Source: Pieris napi (Eukaryota; Arthropoda; Insecta; Lepidoptera; Pieridae). Taken from it: a stretch of 64,000 nt of DNA. Shown here piece by piece: positions 1 to 14,800 of the stretch. The number at the start of each line of letters is the position of its first letter. Within the stretch, counting starts at the first letter, position 1. Below the pieces are notes generated by a model that worked only from the letters and a program-made list of their open reading frames with translations, had not been told where the DNA came from and ran no database searches. The stretch spans positions 11,532,001 to 11,596,000 of the forward strand of contig NC_062239.1 of assembly GCF_905475465.1 (NCBI RefSeq). Reading direction: 5' to 3'. The translations under genes were made by a program, and so were the position numbers.

Positions 1-2420
1 TGCAAAATACAAGTAGTCGTAAAATATTTAGGGAATTTCTTGAAATTGGAATGAATTTACCTGATTTGAAAGTGTTTTCAATTTGACGTTGTCACATATA
101 TTTAACTATAGGCAAAATTACATTCAAATTTAACACACGAGAAGTTAATAATAACTAGACGTTTCCCCTATTCCCATAGTTCTAAAAATACTCGCGTCTC
201 GTATCCTTTAACGCTTACTCGAATTCCAGGATTTGTACTCAGCAAACCGTGTTTTGTTTTGCTTGTGGACACGTTTGATAACGATTCTTGTTAAAACACG
301 TAATGGTTTATGCTGTATTTATCCACCTCGTTAAGTTTACGTATAATCAATGTTTTTAAATATTTATGCGACTTAACTATATTTATAACATCGATGATAA
401 CATACAAAATTCGAGTAATTTAAGTAGCTAGAACATTTATTCTATGGCCACATAGAATTCAGGCGAAATAACAACAATATTCTAATTCCAATAAATCGCT
501 AAAGTGGAAGAATAATGTCGTTCTAGGTAAGTTTTAAATTGAATAGAGGAATTTGGCATCCCCTCTTTTGCGCAAACGCACTTGAACATATGAGTTACCT
601 ATACTAGAAATAACGGTTCGATTTCAAAAATCATTTTACTATTAGAATACGTGTCTACAATCCCTTAGTAACATAGGCATTCTGACCAAAATATATGAAT
701 AATACCCAGCCGAAGTGCGAAGACATAGTATTAATAAAAATAATTAAAAATTAATAAATAGAAAATTATTTATTTATAGCTTTAATAAATTAAGTAAATT
801 AATATATGTATGTTTGTATGTATGTATGTTTAATTTTTAAATTAGAAAGGTTATTTATTTAACAAAATAAGGAACCATTACAGATGACTCCAATGCGGCA
901 ATTATTATATTATCACATACAATCAATACAAAATTACACAGTAATAGATTAAAATGTTTACAAAAAAACTTACAGTATAAGAACTGACATGAATCAGGCC
1001 TTTAGTCAGTTCACGTTATTCTATTTAAAGTTAAAATAACTAATATGGGAGTATTTTGCGCTAATACATATATAACAAGAGCTGGTTAATGTTATGCTGG
1101 CCTTATAACAGTTTGCGTATATGTAATGTTTTCTATTTGTGGGCGTACTTGACATCGTAAATTATCGTAAAACCATTTGACAAATGACAATTTAAAGAAA
1201 AATAAAACCAGTATCAGTTGTTTATACGCTTTGTAACGAATAAAGCTATAACGCGGTGCTGTACCAAAGATTTTTGTCTCAATAATCGAACCCCAGATCT
1301 GCAACTAACCTAAGGATTAAAGGCTTAAAATAATCTTACATTTCTTATTCATAACTTGCATGATTGTACCGAAAAAGATCTGAATTATAAGTTAATTACT
1401 CTTAATTAAAGATATAATTCTTTATTAAGGATTTATTAAGGACAATTGAATGCAACAATACTTATAAAAACTACTTAAATATACTAATTTAAATAATTGA
1501 CCTACTTCATATAATTTTATGCAGCTCTAGTGCCTCACTTCATGCAGTGAGAAAGAAATCTATAGTAATTTCATTATATAGTATTAGGGAGATACAAAAA
1601 TTCATTAATTATACATAAATTTTTCGTCTACAACATAACATCAAATTAAAAAAAAGTTAAAGTACATCTACTTACTCAACAAAAATCCCACGAAATCTAT
1701 TTAATACGCCCAATATCTATTTCTTATTTATAGTAATTTTAGTAACAATATTTATTCTTATTTTTAATTACTATATACTTTTACACACATATCTTCCAAG
1801 ACTTCTTTACTTACACTGTAATTTTTACAATTATTATTTTCTACTATTATTAGATTCTTTTTATTTTTTTGTCTTGTCCTTGGGAAGAATGACCATCGCT
1901 GTGGAACACGTCTCCTCCACAGCATTATGCTGAGCAAGGGCCAGTTACTACCACGACACACACACACACATTACACACTTAAAATGTACCGTATTGCTTA
2001 AAAAATTGTTATTTTTCTAATTAGATTATTATTATTATTTTGTGAGTTTGTGTGTGTGTTTTGTTAGTAATAAATGTTATGTTTATATGTAAACAAACTC
2101 TTATACATTCTTAACTTTTTGACTTTACATTAACATATCAATTCACGTCGTTATAAAATACCGGTTAGGCGAGGAAGTCCCTCATTGAAACACATGTTAC
2201 AAATGTTGACCAACCCATGATGTAAGTGCGTAAGTGGGCGGCGATAATTTCTGAAGCACACACAACTTTCCCATAGATAATGATGAGTTTTGTTATGGAA
2301 ATAGTTTCCATGAATGTAGTATGTTTACGTTGTGCAACTATTGTAAATTTAAATGGATTGTGAATATTTGTTGGCCCCTTTTTATATGTCCTGGTCTCTT
2401 TGTCTAGAGAACCCGCGTTA
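1..2420. other. AT-rich non-coding stretch upstream of first visible anillin exon
   Basis: I see no convincing exon here. It is probably an anillin intron, because the first visible anillin exon (at 2873) starts with a splice acceptor. It holds short simple repeats: TATG-type units around 805-830 and a CA run around 1957-1970. Open frames on either strand are short and lack coding character. Confidence 0.5.
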
Positions 2421-2700
2421 GGGAGCTTTCAAGTATTATTACGTCACGCAATTTTTGGAGATTATTGACCCCCCCCCCCATGTAACACGCCGTAACGTTT
2501 TTCTGTACCCAAGTATAGTAAAACGTTTCGTTACCACCTAGTGAATCTTTATACCTAAAAGTTACCATTATGTGGTGTAAAGTACTGGAAAGTCGAAAAT
2601 AATATTAACAATGCGTAATTCAATCCCCGCCCTGCATCGTAACGTTTTACAGAAGGACCCCCTCCCCCCCAAATTCGTTACGTAATACTTGAACGCTCCC
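2421..2700. mobile_element. Poly-C MITE, copy 1 (TTA target duplication)
   Basis: This 280 bp element starts GGGAGC and ends GCTCCC. Its inverted ends share the core CAAGTATTACGTAACG or close variants. It is flanked directly by TTA at 2418-2420 and 2701-2703. A run of about ten C sits near each end. The 3 bp TTA/TAA duplication is the habit of PIF/Harbinger elements, so a non-autonomous member of that group is the likely identity (inference). Relatives lie at 4092, 13862, 8623 (fragment) and 18387. Confidence 0.75.
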
Positions 2701-2710
2701 TTATAGCAGA

Positions 2711-2790
2711 TTTGACCTAGTGGTTTCAGGACTCTCCCTGAGGTACAAATCCCTGCTTGGATTTACTCCACGCTGAAGCCACTAGGTCAA
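2711..2790. repeat. Head-to-head SINE end fragments
   Basis: TTGACCTAGTGGTTTCAG is followed about 50 bp later by its near reverse complement CTGAAGCCACTAGGTCAA. This is the A-box end of the tRNA-derived SINE found elsewhere in the window, present twice in opposite orientation. It lies just upstream of the first visible anillin exon. Confidence 0.5.
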
Positions 2791-2872
2791 TGCTCATCAT
2801 ATCATGTGTCTTCTTTATTTCTTACAAATTAAAGCAGATCCTAAATTTGATAAAATATACTTGTGTTTTCAG

Positions 2873-5800
2873 CAACCCCCTCCACCAAAGCCAGACGATT
2901 CCGATGATGATGAAACAGATCCCTCAGAGAAGGCACCTCTGATGGGCAGTACCAGTAGCCTATCTCAGATTAGAAAACCTGAGATTGTAAGTAATGTGCC
3001 TAAACCTGAGGTAGAGGAGATAAAAGAAGATGATAAAGCAGCACAGCCGGTGAAACGTAGAAGTAAGTATTTCTTTTATAATCTAAAATTCAGTTCTTCA
3101 AATTGCCAAGATTTTGGTACCAAGAAAGTAGTTGACTGTTTGTAAAAAAAGACTTGCGAAGCTTTAGGAACAAAAAAGAATAATTCATTTTAATACCACG
3201 TGCAATTCCTTCCTACAAGTTGGATTTTCATAAAAACTTGAATGTCAATGCAGCCGAACTTAAGTTCTCATCTGTCTTTTTTCATCACAGCATAAACACT
3301 ATACGACAGAAAGAGACGAAACAGTACTTTAGTTGATATATGTTTCAACTTGTAGAACTTTAAACTAATTATAAATCTTCTTATTCCAGGTTCTCAACAG
3401 GACTCACCCGTAGTCCTATCAGTACTAGAGGACGTTAAAAGGATCAAAGTGAATAACAAAGAGAATGGAGCAGTGGTACAACAACCAACCAGTCTATACC
3501 CACGCCTCTCAGACATAGAAACAGACACGCAAGAGGAGTACTCTGACTGTGGTGGTTCTAGGTGCGGTTATTATACTGTGGAATGCATATTCTTCTTTCT
3601 ATGTATATGAGCCTTTGTGGTGCAAATGGGTCCTGACAATAGAAACTTAGCAATAACTAAGCCTTAATATAGAAATTCACTATATGAAAATCAAATAACG
3701 TGTCGCTTGATTGTGATTGGTCAAACGCTGTCGACCAATCACAAGCGGACGATGATTCGATTTTTAAATGTACAATCTATCTATTATATATTCATAAGTG
3801 TTTTGAAAAACGTCCGGTTTCTATATTTAAAATATTCAAGTTTTCTGTTAAGAACGCATGTGATGTGCGCTTATCATATATAAACCGATGTAGGGTAGTT
3901 TGAAATAATAATACAAAACAGTGAATACGGTACGCGAAACGTCTCATTAGTATGAGACACACAATAAATCAGTATTGCCCCGATTTAACTCATCCGTCTC
4001 TTTTCCTTACAGCGAAAATACAGGTTCAGTGAAAGAGACAAAAGAGTACTTATCGAAATTGCAATTAGACTGATTTCGATTTAATGAATAAGGGAGTGTT
4101 CAAGTATTACGTAACGCAATTTTTGGAGATTATTGACCCCCCTCCCCCATGTAACGCGCCGTAACGTTTTTCTGTACCCACTAGTAAAAAGTTTCGTGAC
4201 CACCCAGTGACTTTTTATACCTAAAAGTTATACCATTATGTGGTGTAAAGTACTGGAAAGTCGAAGGTAATATTAACAATAACGCGTAATTCAATCCCCG
4301 CCCCGCAACGTTACGAACGTTTTACAAAAGGCCCCCCCCCCCCCCCTTCAAAATTCGTTACGTAATACTTGAACGCTCCCTAAGCGGGAAAGTCACATTT
4401 TGCACTTGACGTAATTTACTAGTTTTCCGGTTCAAATATAATATATCGATTTAACGCTGCCAAGTTTATGTAAAGTTAAAATGAGACTTATGCGTTTAAA
4501 ATAAGGTCCCTATTGGATCGGATCATACAACAATCCAGTCTTCTCGTTATGTCAATTAATTTTGATGACCTTTATACATCTCGTACATAACAAATGTTTT
4601 AATATCGGGTGTTTATATATTTTTTTTACTTGGATACAAGTCTATTTGACGAAAAATGTAGACTGTTAAATGTTGCCAGTTAAAATTAACCACATTTCGA
4701 ATAGGCCTTTATAGACAAACCTATAAATGAATTGATTATAAAAGCGTTTTTGTTACACGATATTCCAGTGAAAGCATTTATATCAAAGATTTGACGCGAA
4801 AAAATCCAATTTTTTAAACAAATTGTGGTCATATAAAAACTCAACCAACCAAAGCATGTTATTATAAATGCATTTTGTATCATTATCGTATAACGCTTAA
4901 CGCGATAAGCCAATCATAATGACAATCAGAATATTATTTGTAGATAATTATGTCGATGGGACATTTGTTTAAAAGTCAAACAAATTATAAAAAGAAATAA
5001 AAAAGTTATGTGGTATCGTGGGTTGAACAATTCAAAAACTATGTTAAAAAAAAATGTTATTTAGTTTAATTTTATAACAACATAATTGAAACAGGTGCAA
5101 AGGTACGCAAGACTAATTATAGACAAATCATTATAAATGTCACACTACTCAAATATAACTCAAGAAATCTCCACGTTATTCTGAAATCGCGTTATACGTA
5201 AATGCATTACTGTATAACAAAAATATTCTCCACAATATTACGATATTTATTCTCGTGTCTTCTATAAATTAAAACTAGCGGAAGACTTTGTCTTGTAAAC
5301 ACGTAATAACAATCTAAATCAATCGTAATCTAAACCATTCTCGAATCCACTTGAACACACGATATGATATTAAAATCGTATTAAGAAATTACAAAACGCA
5401 CAGTGGTAATATATAAAGATATCACATATATCCAGTGTAATAATAATGATGCAAGAGCAGGCACCGTATCGTAATTTTTTTTTTATTTTTTTTATTTATT
5501 TAGCCCTAACATCCTATATTGATACAATTCTCTTAAATAAATGAATATTTTTTTTATTTAAATAAAATTTTCAGCTGTTTAATAGGATTCAAACGACGCT
5601 GGTAATCATACTTGAACCATTTACGCTTGTAGCTTATAAACGAACGAAAATATTCATGCCCCATTATATATAACGGTTAGAAATACAGTCGCTCGAAGCC
5701 AATTAGTTCAATTAATACATTAAGACTGTACGTTGCCTAGATAGATTTAGGGTAATTTATTATCTAGTATTAAAACATGGCGGTATTATTTTTAATAGCA

Positions 5801-8800
5801 CTGTCTCTTTTTATCATAGAAGAGGAATTATTTGACAGAAAGAGATGAACGATTATTTGGAAATAATAACCCCAAAAAAATCTCAATATTCATGACATCT
5901 TCTACAAGGAACACTGTTATTTACCATTTAAAGTGTCTACAGATAGATACTGTTCACTTAAGGATAATTTCCAAATTATTTGCCGAAAATGTTGGTATAA
6001 AGCTTTACAACAACAAATTTCTAAATATTTCTAGTCCACGAAATATGTAATGAACTAAACTATATATATTAACTGTCCACCATTACACAATTATCATATA
6101 TATCGCAAATTCATCCAAATCATCATGAAACTATCATGTTACAGAAATCTTAAGACAAATCATAGTTGCTATGTAAAATACGATATATAGTTAACATAAC
6201 ATAACATATACTGATTCAAGACTATTATCATTAAATATTAAAAATAATACTGCCGTAAAAACTACCGTAGAGGTGACAAGCGATTTATTCATGTTGACCC
6301 CAGTTTAAAGACTGTGTTCATGCCTTATAGTACTTAATGTAACAACGCACAAATTTAAATACTGGTTCATAAAGCGGCTTAAATAGGAGTTAATTTGTGA
6401 TATTTCGTTACGATTATTTTTACATAATACTCGCTACCTTTGTGTAGCGCAAAGTACATTGAACCTTATTTAGATGGTATTACAATTTAAAATGCAATGT
6501 GCGAAAACTATTTATGTCATTTCTTGCATCGTATTTGAGTATTTATAAGTACATACTTAAAGTAGATTTTTAGTAATGACTCAAAATACAGCTGCCTCTT
6601 TCATTCAGTAAGCTATAGACAGAGATGTCTATAAGTAGTTTTTAAGTCCTTCATTGTATTTGAAGGCGTTATCTTAAGTTATTGTCTGTGATAGTAGAAA
6701 TTTTCTATCTGTTTTTGTAAGGAATAAAAAAATAAAATTATGTATGGTATTTTATTCACTCCTTTTCATGGTTGTGTGCATTTTGAAATAAATAAGGTAT
6801 TTCCCAATCTTTTCTATTTTTCCCTTCTACCTTTCCATCTCTATTTCTACGACCAGAAGAAATTGTTACATCCGGTTAGATATACAAAATTTATTACGTA
6901 TGTTTGGTAAACAATCATGTACGTTAGACACATTTTTGTGCCTGTTTTACGATACGATCATTAAAGTAGCTTACTAAGATACAACATCGCGTAATAGAAT
7001 AAAAAATTAGGACCGTATATTGTCTGTTATTAACTTAAACTCTGAATCGATTTTAGACAGTATTAACTGATTGTATGACTCACTTGGGGTGATATATTTG
7101 TTTAAATATTTAATTTACATAATAATATAAAAGCATAATATGTTATATAAGATAACCGCTGTGGTTTGTATAAATGTAACAATAGCAGTCTTGTTTAGGA
7201 ACGACAAATGCATATAAAAGTAGATTTTCAACTTACGTTTTTGTTGGTTAATGTTAGACTATCTAATAACTGACTGGGTAGTCCATTTATTAGCCGCGGT
7301 CGCAAACCCAACGTTCTCTCGCCGTATACGTTGTTTGCTCCCGATGTACAGAGCCGAACTTGCGTTACCGCTCGGGTCTGTATGTCATGCAATGTAACTG
7401 TTGAAGAGCGTGCCTACGTCTGGCTATACTCTCGGGGCGTAACTTCCATAATTTAGTTGCAATGAAACAAATGAATGCAATGCTAGTTGAGTGAATGCGT
7501 CTGGCTATACTCTCGGGGCGTAACTTCCATAATTTAGTTGCAGTGAAACAAATGAATGCAATGCTAGTTGAGTGAATGCGTCTGGCTATACTCTCGGGGC
7601 GTAACTTCCATAATTTAGTTGCAATGAAACAAATGAATGCAATGCTAGTTAATAGAGTGAATGCGTCTGGCTATACTCTCGGGGCGTAACTTCCATAATT
7701 TAGTTGCAATGAAACAAATGAATGCAATGCTAGTTAATAGAGTGAATGCGTCTGGCTATACTCTCGGGGCGTAACTTCCATAATTTAGTTGCAATGAAAC
7801 AAATGAATGCAATGCTAGTTAATAGAGTGAATGCGTCTGGCTATACTCTCGGGGTGTAACTTCCATAATTTAGTTGCAATGAAACAAATGAATGCAATGC
7901 TAGTTAGTGAATGCGTCTGGCTATACTCTCGGGGTGTAACTTCCATAATTTAGTTGCAATGAAACAAATGAATGCAATGCTAGTTAGTGAATGCGTCTGG
8001 CTATACTCTCGGGGCGTAACTTCCATAATTTAGTTGCAGTGAAACAAATGAATGCAATGCTAGTGAGTGAATGCGTCTGGCTATACTCTCGGGGGGTATC
8101 TCCCATGATTTAGTTAATTGCTATGTAACGAATGAATGCCATGCTAGTGAAGTGAGTGCCTACGTCTGGCTATACTGGCAGGGCGTAACTCCGACGATTT
8201 AAAACTTATAAAACTAAGAAAGCCTGAGTGTTCAAAATGTACAGCCTTGGCTCGTACAATATGATAATAAATATTAATCTAGCAGCTACTATCTTGGCCT
8301 CAGATTGCATCGGCTTTTTCTATAAAAATTGTTAGGTCGTTGCCCGTTTCCTCAAGATTATTTGCCTTTAGGTACAATATGCATTTGTCCAATCGTATTC
8401 GTGGTTCTAGAATTATATTTGGCGTTGAATAAGTTTATTTTAATAGGACGCGGGTTTATAAGTCATTTTAAGCGATTGATATCTAAGTAAGCTTAATAGT
8501 TGGCCAAATTTGAGTTGCGTCCATTATGAATCTTATTTCCTATTATTTTCGTTTTGAGAGTTGACCGTAAATATGGTATGGTAGGTATATCTCGTGTTAT
8601 ACAAAGTTATTTTTCTTCGTTAGGGGCCGTTCAAGTATTACGTAAGCAGATTTTCTGCAATTTGTGTTCTAAATAGCTGAGTGGTTAAGGCACATTATAG
8701 CGTATACATTTTGGGTTTGCCGGCAACTAATCGTTTTTGTTTATTCGGAGGAGATGATAAGCTATGCGATTAATATTAGTGGAGGCCCATATATCTAATT

Positions 8801-11800
8801 CCTGTCACGGATCTTAAAATAACAAAATACGTTAATAGGGATTCCCGTAGCCCCAGCAGAAGTATCACTTTTAAATATGACAGAGCAATACACAACTCAA
8901 TGAATGATCGGTCTATTCTTTATACCAAACACGGCTTGAAAACTTTACGTTAACGGGTTTAAAAAATACTTCTTCACCGATATATACATCTATTTCATAT
9001 AATATATGTAGACAGCGATAATTTCCTAATTCTTGTCCTTTCATTCTTCCCATTCCTATCTACTCTTAGCTGATAATGAATCTTGTATAAAACTTAATTG
9101 GAAGATACTACTAACTATATATAAAAAAAGAGCAAAGATTAAATTGATATACCATATTCAAAACGTAAAGGTTTAACAAAATGCACACTAACCATGAAAA
9201 GGATGAGTGAATATTTATTTGTTTTTGCACGACGTTTTATTTTATCTTATTTCAGAGAGGATATACCCGCGAAGTTAAATAAATCGGACGATTGGGGCGA
9301 GACGTCGTTTGGTCGCGAAGTTATGAATGTAAGTTATTCTTATATAATTCGTATTTATATTCGAGAATCGATAAAGCAATGCGTTTACACCGTATATCGT
9401 CAAACACAGTCATGGAATATCTGTCGATTATAAAGACTTGTTTTTTGTTTAATTCCTATATACCCTATAATTGTTATTTTCATGTAGCAACTGCTACAAA
9501 GATATATAAAATAATCCAGTGGCGCTACTACCGTTAGATCTGGGCCTCAGATTTCTGTATTTGTTTCATGATCATTTTTCAATTTAATAGGCAAGTAGGT
9601 GATCAGCCGATGCTTTTCTTCATCGTTCGAGCGAATGTTAAATGCGCACATAGAAAGTCCATTGGTGCACAGTCGGGGATCGAACCTACGACCTCAGGGA
9701 TGAGAGTCGCACGCTGAAGCCACTAGACCAACACTGCTCTATATAAACTATGTGTCATGAAAAACAGTCCTTCTGTCTTATGTATACTATTAACTGTTTT
9801 CAGGTCGTAAAGAAAAACAATACAAGCTACAAAAAAGCTGTTCAAAGTGATAGCGAAGAAAGTGCCTGTGATAGTGAGTTAGATGATCTGTTGGACGAAG
9901 CATTGAACGAGGGACCCACACCGCCCAAAGTTAATAAGGTGAATGAGGTAACGTCACATTAATATGTAAAATCGGCTTTCTAGCGTTCAGCAATATTCAT
10001 TAGACATATGGTATTCCGGACTTTAGTTGTTCATATCTTTAAAATTGTAGTACATTATTTGTCAATAGATTTCGCACCATTTTTTTTTTGTATTTATTGC
10101 GCTTGGGTTAGGTTTAGGGTTTTTTTTACAGTCACCGTTAATAATTAAAAACTAATATTGACTAAGGTGTAAATGATAGTTCAATGTCCTATAGCTTTCA
10201 ATAATACACTTTATGATTTATGGCTTTCTTTAATTCCTATTTAGTATTCGCTCTATACATTCCTAGTGGATATTTGCTCACTATTTGAGTCCATTCTTGT
10301 TATGGACCGGCCATATATTGCAGCCGGCGTGCCTCTCATCATCAAGTTTCGTGTACCAGGATCGAGCGCAGTTCAAGTCTCCGTTAAAGAACCAGCCAGC
10401 AGCCACTCCAACCAGACACGACAAGGGCAGCGAGCTCGTGCACAGCGTCAGCTTTTACAGGCGAATGCAAGCGGTAAATATATTATTTTTTTGTTTCCCA
10501 AGAATTATCTTAGGTTAATAATAATAATAATAATAATAAAAACCTTTATTCAGACAGAAAATTTTACTTAATTTTAAACTTAAACTATTATCACTAGTGA
10601 GTCGGTGACACCGACAACCCATCTGTTTGCCCAACTTTGGCAAAGGCCTCCTCCATTTCTTTCCACTCTGCTCTGTTCTGAGCTTTCCTGGTCCAAATTT
10701 TCCCAGTTACGGATTTTATTTCGTCTTCCCACCTTCGAAACTGTCCACCTCGTTTTCATTTCTTATTTCTTGGATACCAATATAATATGATATTTTTGTT
10801 CCACTTTTCTATAAGTAACTCTTATTATATGACCAGCCATTTCCATTTCAATCTTCGTATCCTCGTTGTGACGAGGTTAGCGAGCGCCAACTAAGTTTAA
10901 ATTAATTCTGCATCATAACTTCGTCTATATTTTTGTTTGCGCCTATATCGTTGCAATTTCCTCCTTTTTTGTCTCAATTGTGCGAACCAAGATATTTCCA
11001 TACATACAACTACTTATACAGTTGGTAGGTAATTTTTTTATGGTTATAGAATCTTTATTTCTGTTACTTTTTTAGATGAAAGGGATTCGGAAGGAGAAAA
11101 AGTTTTGGGCGAAGAAAGTGTGTTTTTTTGGGTTGCTTATATGTAGGTTGTGATTGTGTATGATGTGGTGTGGTGGTGTTTGTTTGATAAAAGAATACAA
11201 AGAAACAACAATGAATGATACATAGAAGTAACAAATGAGACACAAATCTATAATTTTGTCAGTCATAAAAGACCCTAAACCTCTCCAAAAAAAGGCGCCA
11301 TCACAGTTTGACTAACAATTTTGAAAAATACAATTTATTTATTAAAATTTCCAGTCGAGCACACCATCGACACCAATGCGCGTTGTTCGTCACACGTCTC
11401 CTGAGCGCGAGGAGGTTGGTGGGGCAACGTCTGAAGTGCCGAACGTCACTACTGTGCGTCAGCGCATCAAGGAGTTGCAGGGGGAGATATCGAAGCAGCA
11501 GACTGTTATATCACAGGTATTGTGCGGTTCCTGGGTCATCGGGGTTTAATTAATAGAGGATTTTAGTTTTACTCTATATTAACCACTCGCGTACAACAGA
11601 ATATGAGCGAAATACTGTTTACTATGTAACGAATGAATGCAATGTAACTGTTGAAGAGAGTGCCTACGTCTGGCTATACTTTTGGGGCGTAACTCCGACG
11701 ATTTAGGCAATCGCCACGCTTATAAAACTAAGAAAGCCTGAGTGAGCAAAATGTACAGCCTTGGCTGGTACAGGCATTGATATACAAAAAACCCAAGATG

Positions 11801-14800
11801 CACAGTCTCGAATAAAAGTAACGCTCGAAAGTTCGCTATTTCTGTCCCTTTCTATAACAGTATATCTATAACAGTATATGTTACAAGCATATATTATTGC
11901 AAAATCAACCTTACGCGAATTGCTTAAAGTTGTTATTACAACGCAGTGTATACGTACTTAAAGCAATAAAATTTTACGACCGACCGTGGTCGGTAGGACA
12001 AGGTATTGAGTGGAGTCGAACATGACTTTTTTATTTACAACTATTTAACATAATTTTAAATTTATCCGACTTTTCGGGTGCTTTACAGCGTGCGTGGTCA
12101 CGGTGACTGAAGACTAAAGGTGTTGGATGTTAAATAGTTGTAAATTTATAATGCAAGCTGCTGATATATACATTTTACTTTGTATGTATAATATTGTAAA
12201 GCTAGGTATTATGGCAAATAAAAAACATCATAAAAAGTCCCTATTCTAAAATAAAACATTTTGATAAACGAATAAGTTAAATAACTGAGCTTATACCAGG
12301 CCCAAAAACTATATTTATTAATAAAGAATTGGTCAGCTTTTCTTCTTGATATAAATCGTGTTTTGTTTTAATATAATTTTTCAGGCAAGTCAAGCATTAA
12401 ATCTATGCGCTGCTACGATAGAATTCAGTGGTTCAACGGAACAAGCTGAAGGAGAGAGACTACTATTATTAGCAAGTGTGTATTGTGATACTATTAAGTA
12501 GTTTTGATAGATTTTTTAAACATTAATTATAGAATCTTATTAAATGGTAAATAATACAATAATTTTAGTTGATTTATAACTTTAACATGTTTTTTGTATT
12601 TTTGTTATGTGTATGTTTGTGAATAAGGTAATAAAGCATAATTAAATAAAATAAATAATATAGTAACACAGTTTATCTACCCCTTGCCCCATTGAATTTG
12701 CAAAACTACGTTTAAGACATATTTATTATGACTATATTTAATTCAAGAATTTAAGAGCCATGTTCACACGAATCGTAAATATTCCAGCCCACCGCCGTCA
12801 AGCATGCCTCCATGAAATGCAGAGGTTGCAGGTGGAAGGCGCCGGGCCTGCAGCCACAGCTGGGATGGCCTCACTGCACATTCAGAACATTCGTGTGCCT
12901 CTTCGCAGGGATTACGTCAGGCAGCTGCATGCCGGTGAGTGTGATGATGGGCCAAGACTAAGAGGGCTAATATAACATTACGGGCCCAATTGTATAATGT
13001 TTTACTATTATTATATTTCTGTATGAGAATTTTATTATTAAAAAAACATCATATTTACATATACAAAAATTTATACATTTTTATAATTTCAACTTGTAAC
13101 TTTATCCGTATAAGTTGTTAGATTCTGTGCGAAAACAGGACAAAAGTGACGGTTACAGGAATCGTACTTATTTGCTACGTGTAATTTATTTTATACACAA
13201 AAATAAATTACATTAAATTTCAAGATTATTACTGTTTAGCTATAATGACCTAGCACTGTCAACAAAAAAAATATGTTCAGTTCTCTTCTCGCACAGACTA
13301 TAAACATATGGTGAACGCCATATGTTACTAAATTTGAAGATATGTATATCGATCCATATCAAGACAATTAAGATAATTAAATTAAGATCTCATTCTCGTA
13401 ACACAATATTTCGCGTACGTACGTACATTTAAAAAAAGGGCTAATTATTATTATTAAATTGCTAGATGGTGCTGTAGGCCACCACGCAGTGTGTCTTCTC
13501 AAATGCCGAGACCGAGTATTGGCAAGTAGTATGCAACTGACTAAACCCAACGCTCCACTCAACTTCCCTGACGAAATAAGTATGGACGGATTGGCGAGTG
13601 ATTTTAAGGTAATACTGTCTCTGTTTATTGCATAGTAGAGATAGAGTTAGACAAACTGTAAATAGTTTTAAAGATATGCTCATAAACGATCAATCTTAAT
13701 TATGTATAATATACAAAATTAAATAATATTTTAGTGTTTTTTTCTACTTTCGTGTATAATTTATATTATATTGTCTACAAATTATAACGTCTAAAAAAAA
13801 AGCTTTCACGAAAACAGTTTTTGAACATTTCTCGTTTTTATCTATTTTATCTATTGATTAAGGGAACGATCAAGTATTACGTAACCCATGTAACGCGCCG
13901 TAACATTTTTCTGTATCCAATAGTAAAACGTTTCGTGACCACCCAGTGATGTACCTAAAAGTTACCATTATGTGGTGTAAAGTACTGGAAAGTCGAAAAT
14001 AAAATTAACTATAACGCGTAATTCAATCCCCACCCCGTATCGTAACGTTTTACAAAAGGACAAATAGTATATTTCATTACGAGTGCGGAAAGCTTGTCAT
14101 TGCAAAGAGTTCCGACAAATGTCTACCCGAGCCGAGGCGCAGCCGAAGGTGAGGGTTGACAGTCGGAACAAGTTGCAATGATGGTTCCGCACGTGTACTG
14201 AACGACTATTTTTAATACAGTTGCGAAAAAATTAAGCAATTTAATAAAATATTAAAACACAATAACCTCAACTAACTAATCAGTTATTTCTTATAAAAGG
14301 TATAATTCACATATTCATCGAAATTACAGTTTTTTTACTTACTGGGGAAGTTTTAGGTTGCATATTTACTGTTTGAGACAAACTATTATTAATTTCGTAT
14401 GATTGTTCATGTGTATTTAATATATAATATAACAAACAACTAAACTAGCAAAGAACATTTTTGGAAAATGGCGCCAACTGTAAAAGAATATGAGCAGAGA
14501 TTTTTTTTTCTTCACCCATTCTGGGTAGGCAAAGGGAACTATGCCCATACAGCCAAATCTTCAGTAGAATTTTTTTATTGATATGAAATTTAATGAGATG
14601 AAATGAAATGAAACCTAACCTAAAACTCATTGAATCAAATCATTAAATCTGATATTAAAACAAATGAGTAGCTTCTTTTTTGGAATATTTGCATGAATTA
14701 TAAAAACTTCTATGATTTTTTTTAGTAAAAACTTCGTGGTTGTTTTTTTCTTTTTAATAGACATTATCTTGACAGTTGGGAAAGAAAACGCACTAGTTCG

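Noticed and set aside
7412..8190. CRISPR-like array of regular repeats
   Set aside because: The whole ~85 bp unit repeats with no unique spacers and the genome is animal; it is a minisatellite.
8676..8740. Possible tRNA-Leu/Ser gene (TAGCTGAGTGGTTAAGGCA)
   Set aside because: Only the A box is recognisable. No B box or cloverleaf follows.
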